DNA of 64,000 bases, from positions 7,936,001 through 8,000,000 of the forward strand of contig CM065322.1 in assembly GCA_033032175.1 (NCBI GenBank), given 5' to 3'. Positions 12,106 through 25,800 of the stretch are shown here, in pieces. The stretch's first letter is position 1; each line of letters begins with the position of its first letter. A program made the position numbers and the translations under genes. Source of the DNA: Saturnia japonica. Taxonomy: Eukaryota > Arthropoda > Insecta > Lepidoptera > Saturniidae. The notes under the pieces are model-generated. The model saw only the letters and a program-made list of their open reading frames with translations. It was not told where the DNA came from and searched no databases.

Positions 12106-13190
12106 TTATTTATTTTAAACATCTGCAATGTTTATTTAAATAAAAGAAAATGTTAATATGATTTTTGCTGTTGCAAATTAGATGCTATATTTCTTTTTAG
12201 GCTCGTACTTTGTTACTTTTAGCAGAATACAAGCTGAACTGGAGTCGTCTGACAAACGGTTACGATGCAAGTATTTAATGTTATTAATTTCTGATAATAA
12301 TGACTCAAAAAGCATACTAAAAATATTGTGAAGTACGGGAAGCATTTGTAATATCATGCTATTTCTCTCGTGCAATATGTTACCGTTTTAGCACCACCGA
12401 CATAAAGATTAGGAATGATGACTTAAAAAATGTTTTTTTTTTTTTTCGAATAAGGATTAGATTACGAGGAGATTCGTTGCAAACCCAAATTATATTATCT
12501 CGTGCTACCACTAACACCAAACACGCGTGCCATTGGTTTGCCATCCGCAATGTTTCAAACGGTTTATTCTTTGCAATAGTTACTTGTTTCGGTAATTTCT
12601 CGCATGTTAGAATGACGTCACTCTAGAAGTCTAGAGGTGTAAAATAGTCTTAAAATGAACTATCGAATGAACAATTTAATAATCGATTGTAATGATTGTC
12701 TTATCGTTACTATCACTAGTCTATCGATGTTTCGTCTTACACTATGCCCACCGCTACAAAAAATCACAGCTAAAAAAATTAGAATCAGAAGAAGAACAAC
12801 CTAATCGAATAATCCAAACATTCACATTGTAAATGAGAGTATTATTGGCTGCAAGGGTTGTTAGTGTTGTTACCAGGCTCTGTCAACTCGCCTATATATT
12901 TTAACACGAAAAGCTCGCGCATCTATTTCACTCAACATGGGAAAAATCCATAAGCGTACCCGCTACGTTTCTCTTTCACACAAAGAAATACTCACACAAA
13001 GGCATACTCATTGATATTCTTCCGCCATATTGGTCTGTGGCCGCCATTTTCATTGGAATTGTCAAAATTGACAAAACAAATTGAACCGCCATTGTTCGTT
13101 GTTCATAATTAACATTATTAAACATTTTATATTTGTTAATTTGTGGAATTGTTAATTTGCTCGAGATGGAGTAAAAACATTTTGTTTTAA
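12106..13190. other. no gene seen; AT-rich with repeat traces
   Basis: The stretch between the hAT fragment and the P-element-like fossil contains a T-tract at about 12430 and the TAGAGGTGTAA repeat trace at 12632. Several small open frames exist here, but none shows family motifs, splice context or codon bias that I would trust. Confidence 0.5.
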
Positions 13191-13199
13191 AGAATATTA

Positions 13200-14660
13200 T
13201 CAAGGAGGTAGTATTTGCAATTTTTAAAGCTGGATTCATAGTTAGAGCCACAGTTAGTGATCAAAGCTCTGCCAATGTTGCAGCTAATAATATCGGACTC
13301 AAATAGAGAACTTGTACGCAGTGAAGGCTACAATGATAATAATGTTTCCTATAACATTAATAGTAACCGGCTATATCACATCTATGATGTACCTCATTTA
13401 CTAAAATGTTTTCGCAATAATTTTTAGAAGAAAGATCTTCTCATCGGTAATCGGCGTGCTAAGTGGGAGTACATTGAAATTCTTTATAAAGTAGATGGAA
13501 ATGGTGGACGAGCAAGAAGCACTAAACTCACCGACAAACATGTTAAACCTACATCATATGATAAAATGAAGGTAAGTAAAATTCTCACTGACCCATCTCA
13601 AAAATCAACCTGTATAGGCGTGAAATCATTTATATACACTATGTACCTATGTAAGTAAAATTATTAAAATCCCAGTCGCATGTGAAGTTTATAAAATGAC
13701 CACTTTGCTTGACAAAAGTGATGTATGATTGCCCATACTATAGAGATCTCAACATATTTTAGTCATTTTCATCTCCAATACTACTGAATATATATTTACT
13801 AGCTGGTACCCGCGACTTCGTCTGTATATTATGGATACTAGCTTTGCCCCGCATTATTTTTTTATTTTATAAATAAAATTACTTTATTGTATATTTCCAG
13901 GTCAAACTAGCTGCTCAAGTATTCAGCAGACAAGTGGCTACATCGCTTGAAGTTTATATGAAGTCCCTGCTTTTTCTACAGGAGCATGAATATTCTATTC
14001 CGAATGTGGATATTGATAATGATCTTTTCACAGTAGAAATACTTTTATTTATAAATGATTTGTTTGATAGTTTAAATCGTTTTGGTCACTCTGGTTATAA
14101 ATTGCAACATGCTCTATCTTTAAATTCTGAACACATAGATTTCTGGAATAATGCTGTGAAGAAACTAAATTCAATGCGGTTTGATTCTTCCGTTGAAAGG
14201 GAAAGCAAGCCTTTGTCACTGAAGCATTTTATGCATAATATTAAAACTATGAAACATCTGTGGTCTGATTTACGCTCTATTGAGGGTGTAAAATTTTTAA
14301 GTCTCAGACGACTAAACCAATATCCATTAGAAAATTTTTTTGGTCTAATAAGAGCACATGGTAATTTCAATACCAACCCAGATTGTACTCACTTTGTCTC
14401 GGCTTATAAAACTTTATTAATTAATAACATCACTACTGGTAAGTCATTATTTACAAATTGTGCTAATGATGATGACAAAATGTTAGGTACCCTTCAAAAT
14501 TTAGTAAACCAATAAAAATATGGATCATACATTGATAATTTTCAAACTGACGACACTGAATTCATAGAGAATTTTATTCCCCCTGAGAATGTTCATTGGA
14601 ACAAAAAATTGATACTACATTGTACAATTGTGAGATGCACAAAGAAACTTTTCTCAAAGC
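13200..14660 (+). pseudogene. P-element/THAP9-like transposase remnant
   Basis: Plus-strand pieces in order: AGFIVRATVSDQSSANVAAN (13229-13290; resembles the CDQG block with a catalytic Asp), LYHIYDVPHLLKCFRNNF (about 13370-13428) followed by an in-frame TAG, KKDLLIGNRRAKWEYIEILY (13430-13490), ARSTKLTDKHVKPTSYDKMK (about 13510-13569) ending at a GTAAGT, then after about 330 bases VKLAAQVFSRQVATSLEVYM. A 193-codon open frame (13934-14515) contains LRRLNQYPLENFFGLIRAHG and YKTLLINNITTG, both typical of P-element and THAP9 transposases. No THAP DNA-binding domain was seen. Stops before and after the long frame mark it as broken, though the GTAAGT and a TTTCCAG before VKLAAQ suggest an original intron. 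Confidence 0.78.
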
Positions 14661-15914
14661 TTTTTGGTTATTTGTTATTTATTAGAATGCAAGTAAAACA
14701 ATGGTGGCATTAATTTTAACAGACGAATGCATAATATTGATTCCAGATCTAAAGATGTAGAAATGGAAAGTTTAATCCATACTAAAGCTACAAAAGGATT
14801 TAGTTACAGATCAGTTAGAAGGCGTAGTACTACATAATCATATTTAACTGTATAGGTACTACTTATTATTATCATAGTTTCTGCAACTAAAATTGTCTTT
14901 ATTTTAATTCCTCTATTAACTATTATTATGTATAGATATATTATTACTGGATCTAGATACCTATATCTACTATGCCTTTGCAAAATATATCACTATGCAA
15001 TTACTAACAGAATTCCTTCAGTATGCCTCATAGTTAATTCTAACGAGTATGCAAATTTTGTTTACATTGTTTTTAAAATATAGTACTACTACTAGTTGTA
15101 ATATATTATTAATAATTCATTGTTATTATTAGGTAATGTTCTTAGTTATCTAATGTACATAATATAACATTGATTGATTAAATCAGAATCAATTATAAAA
15201 TAAAATTTAAAAGATGCATGAATATACTCACATGTATTGTTATGATTTTTAAGGTAAATAATAATTATGTAATTCTAGTATGTAATCATGTCATAATCTA
15301 GCATATTTTCTTTGTTTCTAATTACTTAATTAGGCATTATGTGTAATATTTACTAATTATTCATACAAATATTTTATGAAGCATGCAAATTTGTCTGGTG
15401 TATTTTTTAACAACATTCATGATTCATATTAAGAAAATTATTTTATAAGTATACTTTTAATAACTTTTGTTTTATGTTAATATTTTGTAATGTTTTTATT
15501 CTTATGATCTTAATTAATTAATTGTAATATAAATTTGTTTTCCCTGTCTGTAATAATATTGAGAAATACGTTGTGAGCGATTGATTTTTATATTGATGAT
15601 TAATTCTGTTATTTCTGTAGTTTTTGTCTACATTCATGAGTCATATTAAGAAACTTATTTTATATACTTTTAATAACTATTGTTTTATGGTAATATTTTA
15701 ATTCTTATGATCATTTAATTGTAATAATGTTCCATTTTGTATTTCCTTTTTTCTGGTTTCACTTTTAGTTCCATGCGCTCCGTCTTTCTTTTATTGAATG
15801 GCAACTGTTCGTACTGTTATTACACATTTCAGCCAAAGTCAATGTTAAACAATAAGTATTTACCCAAATGTAATTATCTATCTTGCAATATTCAAACATA
15901 GCTTCAACAAGATC

Positions 15915-16125
15915 GAGGCTCCATTTTTAAAATTTTACAGGGAGTTTTATGTGAACTTAAAATGCATGTTCCCAGTTAGGTATTTATAATCCACTTGTGC
16001 AAAATAACCAAACTACATCACGTAAAATGTCGCCAAAATTACACAATATAGAGCCAACATAAGGTATGAATTAAAATAAAAACCACCACAACACTTCAAG
16101 ATCCTGCCGAAATTCCTAGGTCTGA
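15915..16125 (-). repeat. short interspersed repeat family B, copy 1 (inverted)
   Basis: Read on the minus strand it matches 20165-20450 and 46153-46385: a GGCAGGATCTTGAAGTGACA-like start, TGTTGTGGTTTTTATTT, an internal CATAGTTTGGTT-like block, GTGAAGTGGATTATAAATA, then a CATTCTGGGA-like end. A fourth copy is at 48920-49235 (minus). No tRNA-like promoter boxes were obvious, so whether it is a SINE or a MITE is open. Confidence 0.6.
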
Positions 16126-16847
16126 GGTTTTAAAACAATGCATAAAGCCGGTCCTAAGCCCGTGAAGTATGAAGGGAAAGTTTTATGGCATGTTAATATT
16201 TGTAAATCCCAATAAGAATAAATATTATGTAATCCTTACGTTTCTTTTATTTTAAGATTCAGTTTGATAAATCTGGTAAAATGGTTGCCGTCGCAAAAAT
16301 ATCGATAAAAACCGGTAATTTGTTTAGTAAAATACCGATTGACACATCATCACTAGTTTACTTATTTACCGTAAAGTACCGATTTAAATGTATGATTCCA
16401 TCACTAACGTAATTTGACAAGTACCATATATACAAATATAATGAGGGAAAGAGAGAGGTAGCGGACGGCTCATTAGGCCACTTCAAGAGTAAATGCGATA
16501 GAGATATCAATCATGAATGAAATGTATAAATTGGTATCTATAGAAAGTTGTGTATGTGTATCGTCTGTGAATATGTGTAAATCACCTCGCTAACGAAACA
16601 AAACGATTGTTCTAAGATGGTCGTCTATCCTCTGGTTATTGGTCTATGGTTGTTACAAACATTGCCATTTTCTCGAATTGAATTGACTAAAAATTTAAAA
16701 TATTAGTAGGTACCTATGGAGGTTTCAAAGAGACGTGAAGAATGGTGTAAAAATAATTAGAAGTTAAGGTTTTAGTACATTCTGCATATCATATTTTCAA
16801 GACGCCAAAACAAAATATTCAATAGACGAGCTGAGCTAAAGCTATCA

Positions 16848-16862
16848 TTTTGCGCGGGAATT
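16848..16862. promoter_or_regulatory. E2F-like site 32 bases upstream of the HAT1 start codon
   Basis: The sequence TTTTGCGCGGGAATT stands out in an AT-rich background and closely resembles E2F/DP sites (TTTSSCGC on either strand). HAT1 acts on new histones in S phase, so E2F control would make sense; this is inference from one motif. No TATA box was identified nearby. Confidence 0.4.
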
Positions 16863-16893
16863 CTACACATGCAGAACTTGAAATATTATAAAA

Positions 16894-19800
16894 ATGACTG
16901 ATGCTTTGTGCCATTTAGTTGTGGACGGGAATGAGATTTTGGAATTAAAATTAGGTAATTATACACATTCATTAAAATATCTTTATATGTACTGTTGAAT
17001 GTACGTAGTTCGGAATTCATATAGCACCTACATGTTTCTTGATTCTAACATGGCATAACAAGTTTTAATGCTAATTCCAAAGCCTGTATATTCTACATGT
17101 TTTAATACCTTTTACTTATTTCTGATAAACCTATTTTGTATTTCAACCATAAGTTTTATATTTCAGTGCGTTCAACAGATGATTTGGAAGATGATAATGC
17201 AAGTTTTGGCCCTGATATGTGTCACCAGGTATTTGGTGAGAATGAGAATATATTTGGGTACACTGATTTGCACATCCAATTGTTTTATAGTGCAGGCAGT
17301 CTTCAGACATACCTTGGCATTGATTATACAGACAAGGTATATATATTGCTCCTTATGTTCTTTATTTAACAATGAAAATATTCAATATTTTGCAGTATTA
17401 TTTAAGACACTCTATGTAAAAACGTTTTGGTTGAATATACAGGGTTTCTTGGTATCAACAATCATTAAAAGATTGTCATGTTAAGTATGGATAGGTCATA
17501 GATTAATTATTGGTTGAAGCTGGCGCTATAACTATGCCATCTGCATACTACAGTCGAACCTCTGTAAGTACAGTGTAAACTCTTTATAACAATACTCAAG
17601 GGACTGAGCATTTATTGTCGTTATAGAGAGTTATCGTTATATGGAGTGGAGTTTCAATATGTGAGTTTTAACGCAAACCAAGCAAGTTGGGCTCACTTCA
17701 ACGTTATAGGGAGTTTATCCTTAGGATAACGTTATAAAGAGTTTACACTGTATTTACAAATCTTTGGTTATTTCACAAAAGGAACAATATATTTAAAACT
17801 TAAGAACTTAGAACAACTGGAAACATAATAGAAAAAAAACAATAATACACCTGGCCGCAATTAAAGATAAAACTACAAATAAACAGGGAGTGGGTAAAAG
17901 AAGATATGGCATTAAATCAATTAAAATAAGAGGTTAAGAATGCCCTGTGTTGTTGTGAGGGCAATAAATCAATTTAAATAAAAGGTTAACAATGGGCTGT
18001 GTTGGTTTGGTCAGTCAGAGTTTGTTTCTAAAATAAAACATTCTTTTTAGAAGGTCCCTTCTTCATTTCTAGATGTGGATATTGTAGTACACACATACAA
18101 CTGTTGATGTATGTATGTGTGTCCCTACAAAATCAATAAAAAGTACACAAAATGAAACATGTTAACCCCAGTCATAGATTTGTATATAGAAATTATACAA
18201 ATTCCTTTATATCATTTCATAGAATTAGTAATCCTATTTATTGTATATTCTTGTTTTCTAAGAAACAATGACTCTGAATGGCTGCAGAGGTAAGTTACAC
18301 AGGTATTTAGTTTTAAATGATTGTAAAGGTTGTAAAATCAAACATTGCTATGTTTGAGTTACAAAAGAATATTTTTTTTAGATATGGAGAAAAAATTTGT
18401 ACAGAAATGATTTGGACTCAGTGATTATTTTGACTTATAGAGGGTTGAGATTTTGAGTAATGGAGGTTTTAGGGCTTGAAGGGAAGGGAACAAAACATTT
18501 CGTCGAGTTTGAGAGGATTTTCTTCTTTCGAGGTTTGACTTAAAGAGGTTCTATTGTATTATAAATCAGCTATCAAAAGCACACCGTATTCGGCGTGATC
18601 AAGTCAGTGTCATTTCGACAACAATGTCCTGTCACATTGACAAGCAGCATATTTTATTAAATAATCCAAAGATAATAACCAAGTATGCCTAGTGATGCTA
18701 TGTAAAAACAATACCAAAATCTATTCTTTTAATAAAAGAGTAAAGAGTTAAAATCTGTAAATTCAAGATATTTAAATAAAAAGTACTATGGAGGGGTTTA
18801 GAAAAATGGACAGAACACATTTCAATAGTTTTTAAAATTTTTGTCTCCTTGTCTGTCTGTATGTTAAGGATGCATTTTTATTATTATTTTTAAATGTTTA
18901 AATAAGTAAGAATATCTATTCTATCAAAATTTGTATGATATATGTCATTTATTCCCTGAAGGGGTTAGGCAGAAGTGTACTAATGTACACCCACAGTTCG
19001 CTGGGTCAGTTTTTAGGTTCCATGTAATAGGGGCGAGCCTATTGCCATTAATGAGCACAAAGCCAAATTCTGAGCTTTTCATAGAAAAACCCAAGAACAC
19101 TATACTCAACCAGCGACTCGAATATTATTGGTATGATTGTTAAACTGTGATATTGGTTAACATTTAAAATGCTTTTAGTTGGGTATTATCAAAGCTTTTA
19201 AGGTCAAATACCATAAGGTGAGATTGAGGTGAGGTGAGGTTTTTATTTAGTTGATGTTTTTCATTCACGAAGTAAACCACGTGGACGAAATCGCGGGCAC
19301 GGCTAGTAAATATAAAGATGCTGGGATCACATACTATCAATAAATATTAAATGTTGTTATAGTTGTAACGTAAAATAACATTAAAAAAAAATTAAATGGT
19401 GGGATTCAGTGTTACCGCGTGTCTATATGACAACCAGTTTCCCCATGGTTAAGATTTTATTATTATGTCACTAATTATATTTTTATATAATATGAATTGA
19501 TGATGATATTTTAACCAAATTTAGAAAAAAAGGATTGATCTTCCAGAACTAAAAGAGGATCTATAATCAATGCGTACCTATCTTTGTAATTGTATTATAT
19601 ATGTGTATTGTTCTATTACCCATAAATATTATTAATATGTGTGTTTGACAATGAATACCTATCTCGAGAAGTAGGTACTGAATTGATTTTAATGAAACTT
19701 TTTCGGTCGATTAGATATTGTTTCAGCGTTTTTAAAATTAAGGGTTTATTATTACAGTATACTAGTCAACGCTTGCGATTTCGCCTATAAGGAAAGGATC

Positions 19801-22800
19801 GGCTTAGTTTTACAAAAATATTTTTATTTTATTAATTTTGGTAAGCTTCTTAGTGTTGTTACTACCATGTTATTTTTAAAGATGCAACCCACCACCATAC
19901 AAGTTTTATAAAATTCGGTTCAAAGGTTTAGCATAGTTATTATTACTATTATTTTTCTTGTTTTATGTTTTCTGTGGATCCTGTTACTTTGACCATTGGA
20001 CTATAGCATAATACGAAAATGCTGCAGAATCCTATAGTGCATACACGACTCACTCGTGTTCAGTTTTGCTATTAATAATAAATTCATGTAAAATGAGATT
20101 GGATTTATAAAATCGTAAAACCTACCTTATGTTTAAAGAAAGAACTAATAAAAAAAATTATCTGTAAAGGTTAAAATATGACTTCGTAGATGAGGAGTTT
20201 TTGGCAGGATCTTGAAGTGACATGTTGTGGTTTTTATTTATAATTCATTTACTTAGGTTTTGACCCTATATTATATAAATTGGTGGCGTTTATCATGACA
20301 TAGTTTCTTTTTTCTGCATAAGTGAAGTGGATTATAAATATTAACCAAGAGCGTGCATTCTGGGATCCCACAAAATTCCCTAGATATTCAGTTCTAACAA
20401 GGCGGCCACCATCTTGTCGAATGCCACTTTGTATATAATGTATATACATACTACCAAAGCTTGAGAAAATTGACTCTGCAAAATTTTACTAAGACTTTAA
20501 AACATTTACACTGAAAACCTGACTTTGTATATTGGAAAATGTTATAAAGGCTTAAAAACTGGCAAAACAAGAAGAAGAAAACTTCGTAGTTATAGAATGT
20601 ATAGTGGACTTTTTCTGTCAACTGTTTTGCTGTATATTTGTGTGCTGAATAGTATCATATTCTGTGTTGTCAAAGTAATACGGTGCTAAGTAAATTATTT
20701 GACTACTTTGTTACAAGTTGTGTGTCCTTTCTCTGAAAACTTAATAATTCCCACACTGATACACATATAAATAGGTCCAATATTTTATTAGAAATAACAT
20801 TACATTTTAAAATAAAATTAAGTTTTATTATTTATTATCTAATCTACACAGAATATATTGATACATTGTACATTCATTTATTATTAGTCATTTATGTTTT
20901 TTAAGCTACATTCATTACATTTACTTATTTGTTAAATGATTTGTATAAAATATTTTTACTATTAATAGGGTAAAGCTTAGAAGTTCACAACACAATTTTG
21001 TTCACGCACAAACTAGCAACATTTGAAATAGTCACTACATACTACTATATGAAGTTGGCGTATTCTAAGAGCTATAGTTTGTAGATAGCGCTGCATCTAG
21101 TTGAACCAACCTGGAAACCAATCATTAATCTATGGATTAGGTGATTAGGTGCTGTTATTTATGGATAAATAATGATTGCACCACTTGAGCAGATCCTTTC
21201 TTGTAGTATGTAGGGATGATGTTTTTTTTGGATGATCTTTGTATTGTTTACAATAAGGAATAGAAAATAGAGTCTTCTTTAAAAAAAATATATGGAAAGA
21301 GTAAAAAATAACAAAAGTATGTGTTTGTTACTTTGATTAAAAAAATCCTACATCTTTTAACAATGTTTAGTTTTGTAAAGTGTCACTTATATATACGGAT
21401 CCCTCCAACTGAAATATAGTATAAATAACCAATATACTATACATTATATAAATATAGTTGTCAACTGTACACTTGGTCTTAGCATATAGGATAATCGTGA
21501 TCAAATTATAGTTGCTCTTATAACAGCCAATTGCTAAATTGTTATTATGTTATATCATTCTGTAATTTTCTTGTCCACTTGACATGATTATTTATATTTA
21601 CAGATTGAACCATGTAAATCTGAAGGGATGAAAGCAGATGATGTGGAAGGTGCTTTGAAAAAGGTATTAGCTCCTGGATATGTAACTAATTTAGATCAAT
21701 TTGTGTCTCTTCTGAAGAAAGATGAAGTATTTATGCCACATGGTCAACTTTTACATGCATTCTCTGTAAATTGTTGTAAGTAAATTAAATACCTTATATA
21801 TCTTATATAACAGTTATACACTATACATGAATAAGAATTTGCAATAATACACAAACATTTTTATCCCATCAAAATTAACCTGTTTTTACACTAAATTGAT
21901 TTTTTAAATTCAACTTAATTTATTATGTTTCTATGATACAAATACATTCACTGTATATCAATAATAAACCATTGTTATTACCAAATGATTAAGTTTTTAC
22001 AGTGTAATTACTATCTTAAGTTGTCTTGAAATATATTTGGTTTGTAAGCATTTATTAAATTATAACATTATCTTATTAAATTATAACCTATCAAGGTTTT
22101 TCAAGAATTAACTCATTGATATATTTTTATTAATTGTTACTTGTGTCCTTTTTGAACCTATAAGTGCATACAAGATTTACAGATATGTATATTGAACAGA
22201 TGATGGAGCTAAGAAGAGGATGTTTGAAGTTTACTACTCAGAGACATCAACTCACGGTTTTTTAAATTACCATGAGCGCCTTCAGACTTTCTTGCTGTGG
22301 TATGTTGATGCTGCTTCATTTATAGATGTTGATGATGACCAGTGGACATTCTTTACTGTGTAAGTTAGCATCCCTTAAATCAATTTAATTATTAACAATA
22401 TTTGTAACAACAATATTACCTATAAATATTTTACAAATTCTTATCATGGAAAAGTGGCAGTTGGCTTTTCTCACTATATTATCTCAGAAAGAGCAGTGTA
22501 TTAGTGTATTAATAATTAGTGGGATGTTTCATTTGTTTTGCTGTATTTGATGTTATTCGCAATTTGCATTCCTAAATAAATCGAAACAAGATGTTAAAAT
22601 GAATTAAAAAAAAATTATTTTATTTTTGTTTAAAAACAATTTTTTAAAATCCAGGGACAATCCCTATTTGACACAGATGTCCGGTGATTTTCAAGTTACA
22701 GTGATAACTGTAACGAACTGTAGTGGACGATAGTCCAGTGTCAGTGGCAGCACTACTCATTGAGAGCGTATACAGACACTGTGCCGATGGACATGAGTTC

Positions 22801-25800
22801 AAATCCTTGCAATGGACATAAACTTTTGGTGAAGGAAAACATCTTGATAAACCATAGCATAGTGGTAGGTTATTTTCTAATATTTGTCTGGCTAGCTACC
22901 ACCCTCAAGTTGAAAAACTCACAAAGCATCTGTAGGTTTGTTCTTGCAGCTGCACTTGAGAGCCAGTCCTCTCACTGGTCTAGCATATTACCATCATAGG
23001 CCACCACATCACAAACACTAAAAATAAAGACTAAACAAAAAAAGATGGCTGTCACGGGACGCCCGGCAGCAGTAAAATATCTTAGTAAACATTTAAAAAA
23101 ATCATTCTGTGTGTGACAGACTGACTGTACCAGTTCCAATACCAGTACCCAAAAGGAAGTCACTGTGAAGATGTTTATGTGTATAGTGGTCGCGATCCTA
23201 AACAACCGCTTTTAATCTATCCATGTTTTAACATGAAACTTTGAAATGATCCAGTCTGTCTATTAAAAAAATGAACTCTGCTCTACACCGCCAACGTTGC
23301 CCAAAGCGTCGCCACGCCAACATTCGACAATATTGGGTCCAACAATCGATCTGACCCGCCGCATAGATGTTTCACATCAAATAGAAATATTTTCTTGTTG
23401 AGTTGGTAATTCAAAATTTAAATGTTTTTGTGTACACACCTTGTATAATAAGGTAAAATTTATATTTCTTTTATAGATTTGAGAAGTTCCAATCAAGTGT
23501 AGGTAATGTACGATATGCGACAGCTGCTTATGCAACAGCGTACCGTTATTATGCATACCCTAATCACTCTAGGCCACGCATTTCGCAAGTTCTCACATTG
23601 CCTCCGTTCAGGAAGCTTGGCTTATGTGCTCAATTATTACAGGTAAATTTATCTCTATATTTTTTGTTTGTTTTATGTTAGTTTTTGCTCACAACACCCG
23701 TTATTAAGTGATGATGTAGCCAAAGATGGTAAAAGGCTAATCCTAGATAAGAAGTGAGCTCTGAAGTTGAACTTTCAGAACACTGATAGAACCTTGAGAT
23801 ACAAGTTGCTGGTGATAGCTAGATAGGGGTGGTAAGGGGTGTTGAATTACCCTAAGCTAACCTCACCCACATGTGGTGTACCCTGCTGGTAACAAACGAA
23901 GAAATGACGATAGCAGGGTGGTGGGTAGGGTTGTTTTGCCTGACTTGGTGTGACCACTAAGCATGTGGTGAAAAGTCCGTCGTAGTGGATCGCTATTGCG
24001 TGTCGCGTTTCTGCATAAGCCTGATCATATCCAGTTAAATGAATACAGACTGGCATAACAGCGGTGACCGTCGATGGATTACGATCTCTCAGTAGTCGCC
24101 GTCGTGTTAGAATTGTACTGTGCTACTATAAAAAATCCAAACTAGAAGTAAATAAGTCTTACTAAAAAGAGATGTACTCGGAAAGATAGTTTTACAACGA
24201 CATCAAGGAACGGCTTCCTTTACCAACGCGTCATATTAAGTAAGATACTCTTTCATATAAGTTGTTGAAATGTGTCAATGTGGTTATGGAATCCACACTA
24301 ATAATGATTTAGTATTCTAGTATTGAGTTGCATGATTGACTGGGAGCAATAGCAACAGGTGTGCTTGGTAACAGTACGTACCTTACAAGTAGGCAACAAC
24401 CAGCTTAAAGACATTCTTGCTCAAGCTGTTGGATAGTGAAAACCTCAGGCAATAAGTCAACTATAATAAACACTGTAAGTGCCGTCTCGCTGACCATCTA
24501 GTGGCGTATTAGGCTGTCAATCCACTACAGAGGAGTGAGGAAGTGGAGCGGAGCTGTGTCGACCAAGTCTTCCATTAAAATCTAAAGCTCTGCATCAGTG
24601 GACATGGGTTTGCGAGGTTTATTCAAATTTCATACATTTTGTACGCGGTGCGGGGAAACGGAGCGAGGAAGCGGAGCGGAGAAACGGAAGTCCTAGAATA
24701 GAGAAACTAAAACGCCCGCCCGCCGCGCCGCCGCGTAGTGGTTCAATATTTGAAAGCTAGGGACGTGGCATCAAAAGTTGGAATTTCTATATGATTTTTA
24801 TTAATTGGATTACTAGTCTTGAACATAACTTTAATTAAAATTCAAATACCTAATTACAATTTTAAAGACCACAAAGTTTTTCGTAACACCCGATCAAATT
24901 TTTGATTTTTCAATAATTTAGCAAGTTTTAGTTGATTCTATTGCAGATTAGGCTACTATCTACCTCATATAAAAATAAACAAGTGCGTTAAGTTGCGGCG
25001 GCAAATCATTAGACATTCTTGTGTATTTAGGATTCATAATATCTTCTTTTAAGCTAGTATATGCAATATACATCTTAGACTGCTCAATTGAAACTATTTT
25101 GAGGGAAAAATACAAAGTGCATTTTGACCGACTGGAGAAAAAAAGAAACATTTTTTTGACTTTATTGAAATGTATCCAAGAACAAAAGTTATTATTTGAA
25201 AAATACTCTTCGGAAATATTAGCCACTTTGCACCTAAAGAACTCGCGCGGCATCGGACATGTTTGTTATCATTTGACATTCAGAACTTGAACTACAATAA
25301 AATATAAACTAAAAGCGGCTCAAATGATAACTTTTCGAATAATACAATAAAACTTGATTTTTATCCATAGAAGAATAAATTTAATTACTTTTTCTCGAAA
25401 ATTAAACTTTATAGAAATTTATCTACGAATAAAAATGATTTGATTTATGATCGAACATCCTTTAAAACAAAAATTAGATTGAAATTTCGACTTTCATTGC
25501 ATATGCCCCTTGTGCGCGGACCACCACGCACATTGGAATACAGCCAGCGGATTTTAGTTAGAAGGCTGTTAGCGCTTAAGAATCTGTCGCCCCTATGACA
25601 GGAATTCTTACCTTTAGCCACGTACGCTCGTTCGTCCAGCCGATGGGAACGTCCTGGATGTGGTGTGATGAGACAGGTATTTTCCGTATTCACCTCGAGT
25701 CGCGCGCAGATGCATGCGCCGGCGACGCTCGACACTTTCTCACTGACGCCATTTACACCGGCGCCACGAAGACGTTGTGGTTGGACGGGAACGTATGAGC

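Larger units (their letters stand above)
17337..21603. other. HAT1 intron 2 (largest), filled with repeats
   Basis: The intron runs from the GTATAT donor at 17337 to the TTTACAG acceptor ending at 21603. It holds a pogo-like MITE with another MITE inside (17552-18552), a known-looking lepidopteran repeat (18940-19140) and a family B copy (20165-20450). The rest is AT-rich with no exon that I can support. Confidence 0.6.

Noticed and set aside
14095..14376. 93-codon minus-strand frame
   Set aside because: Antisense of the P-element-like transposase frame, which carries the family motifs.
17068..17484. 138-codon open frame on the plus strand
   Set aside because: It crosses HAT1 exon 2 in the wrong frame; the conserved protein is in the frame of 17167-17336.
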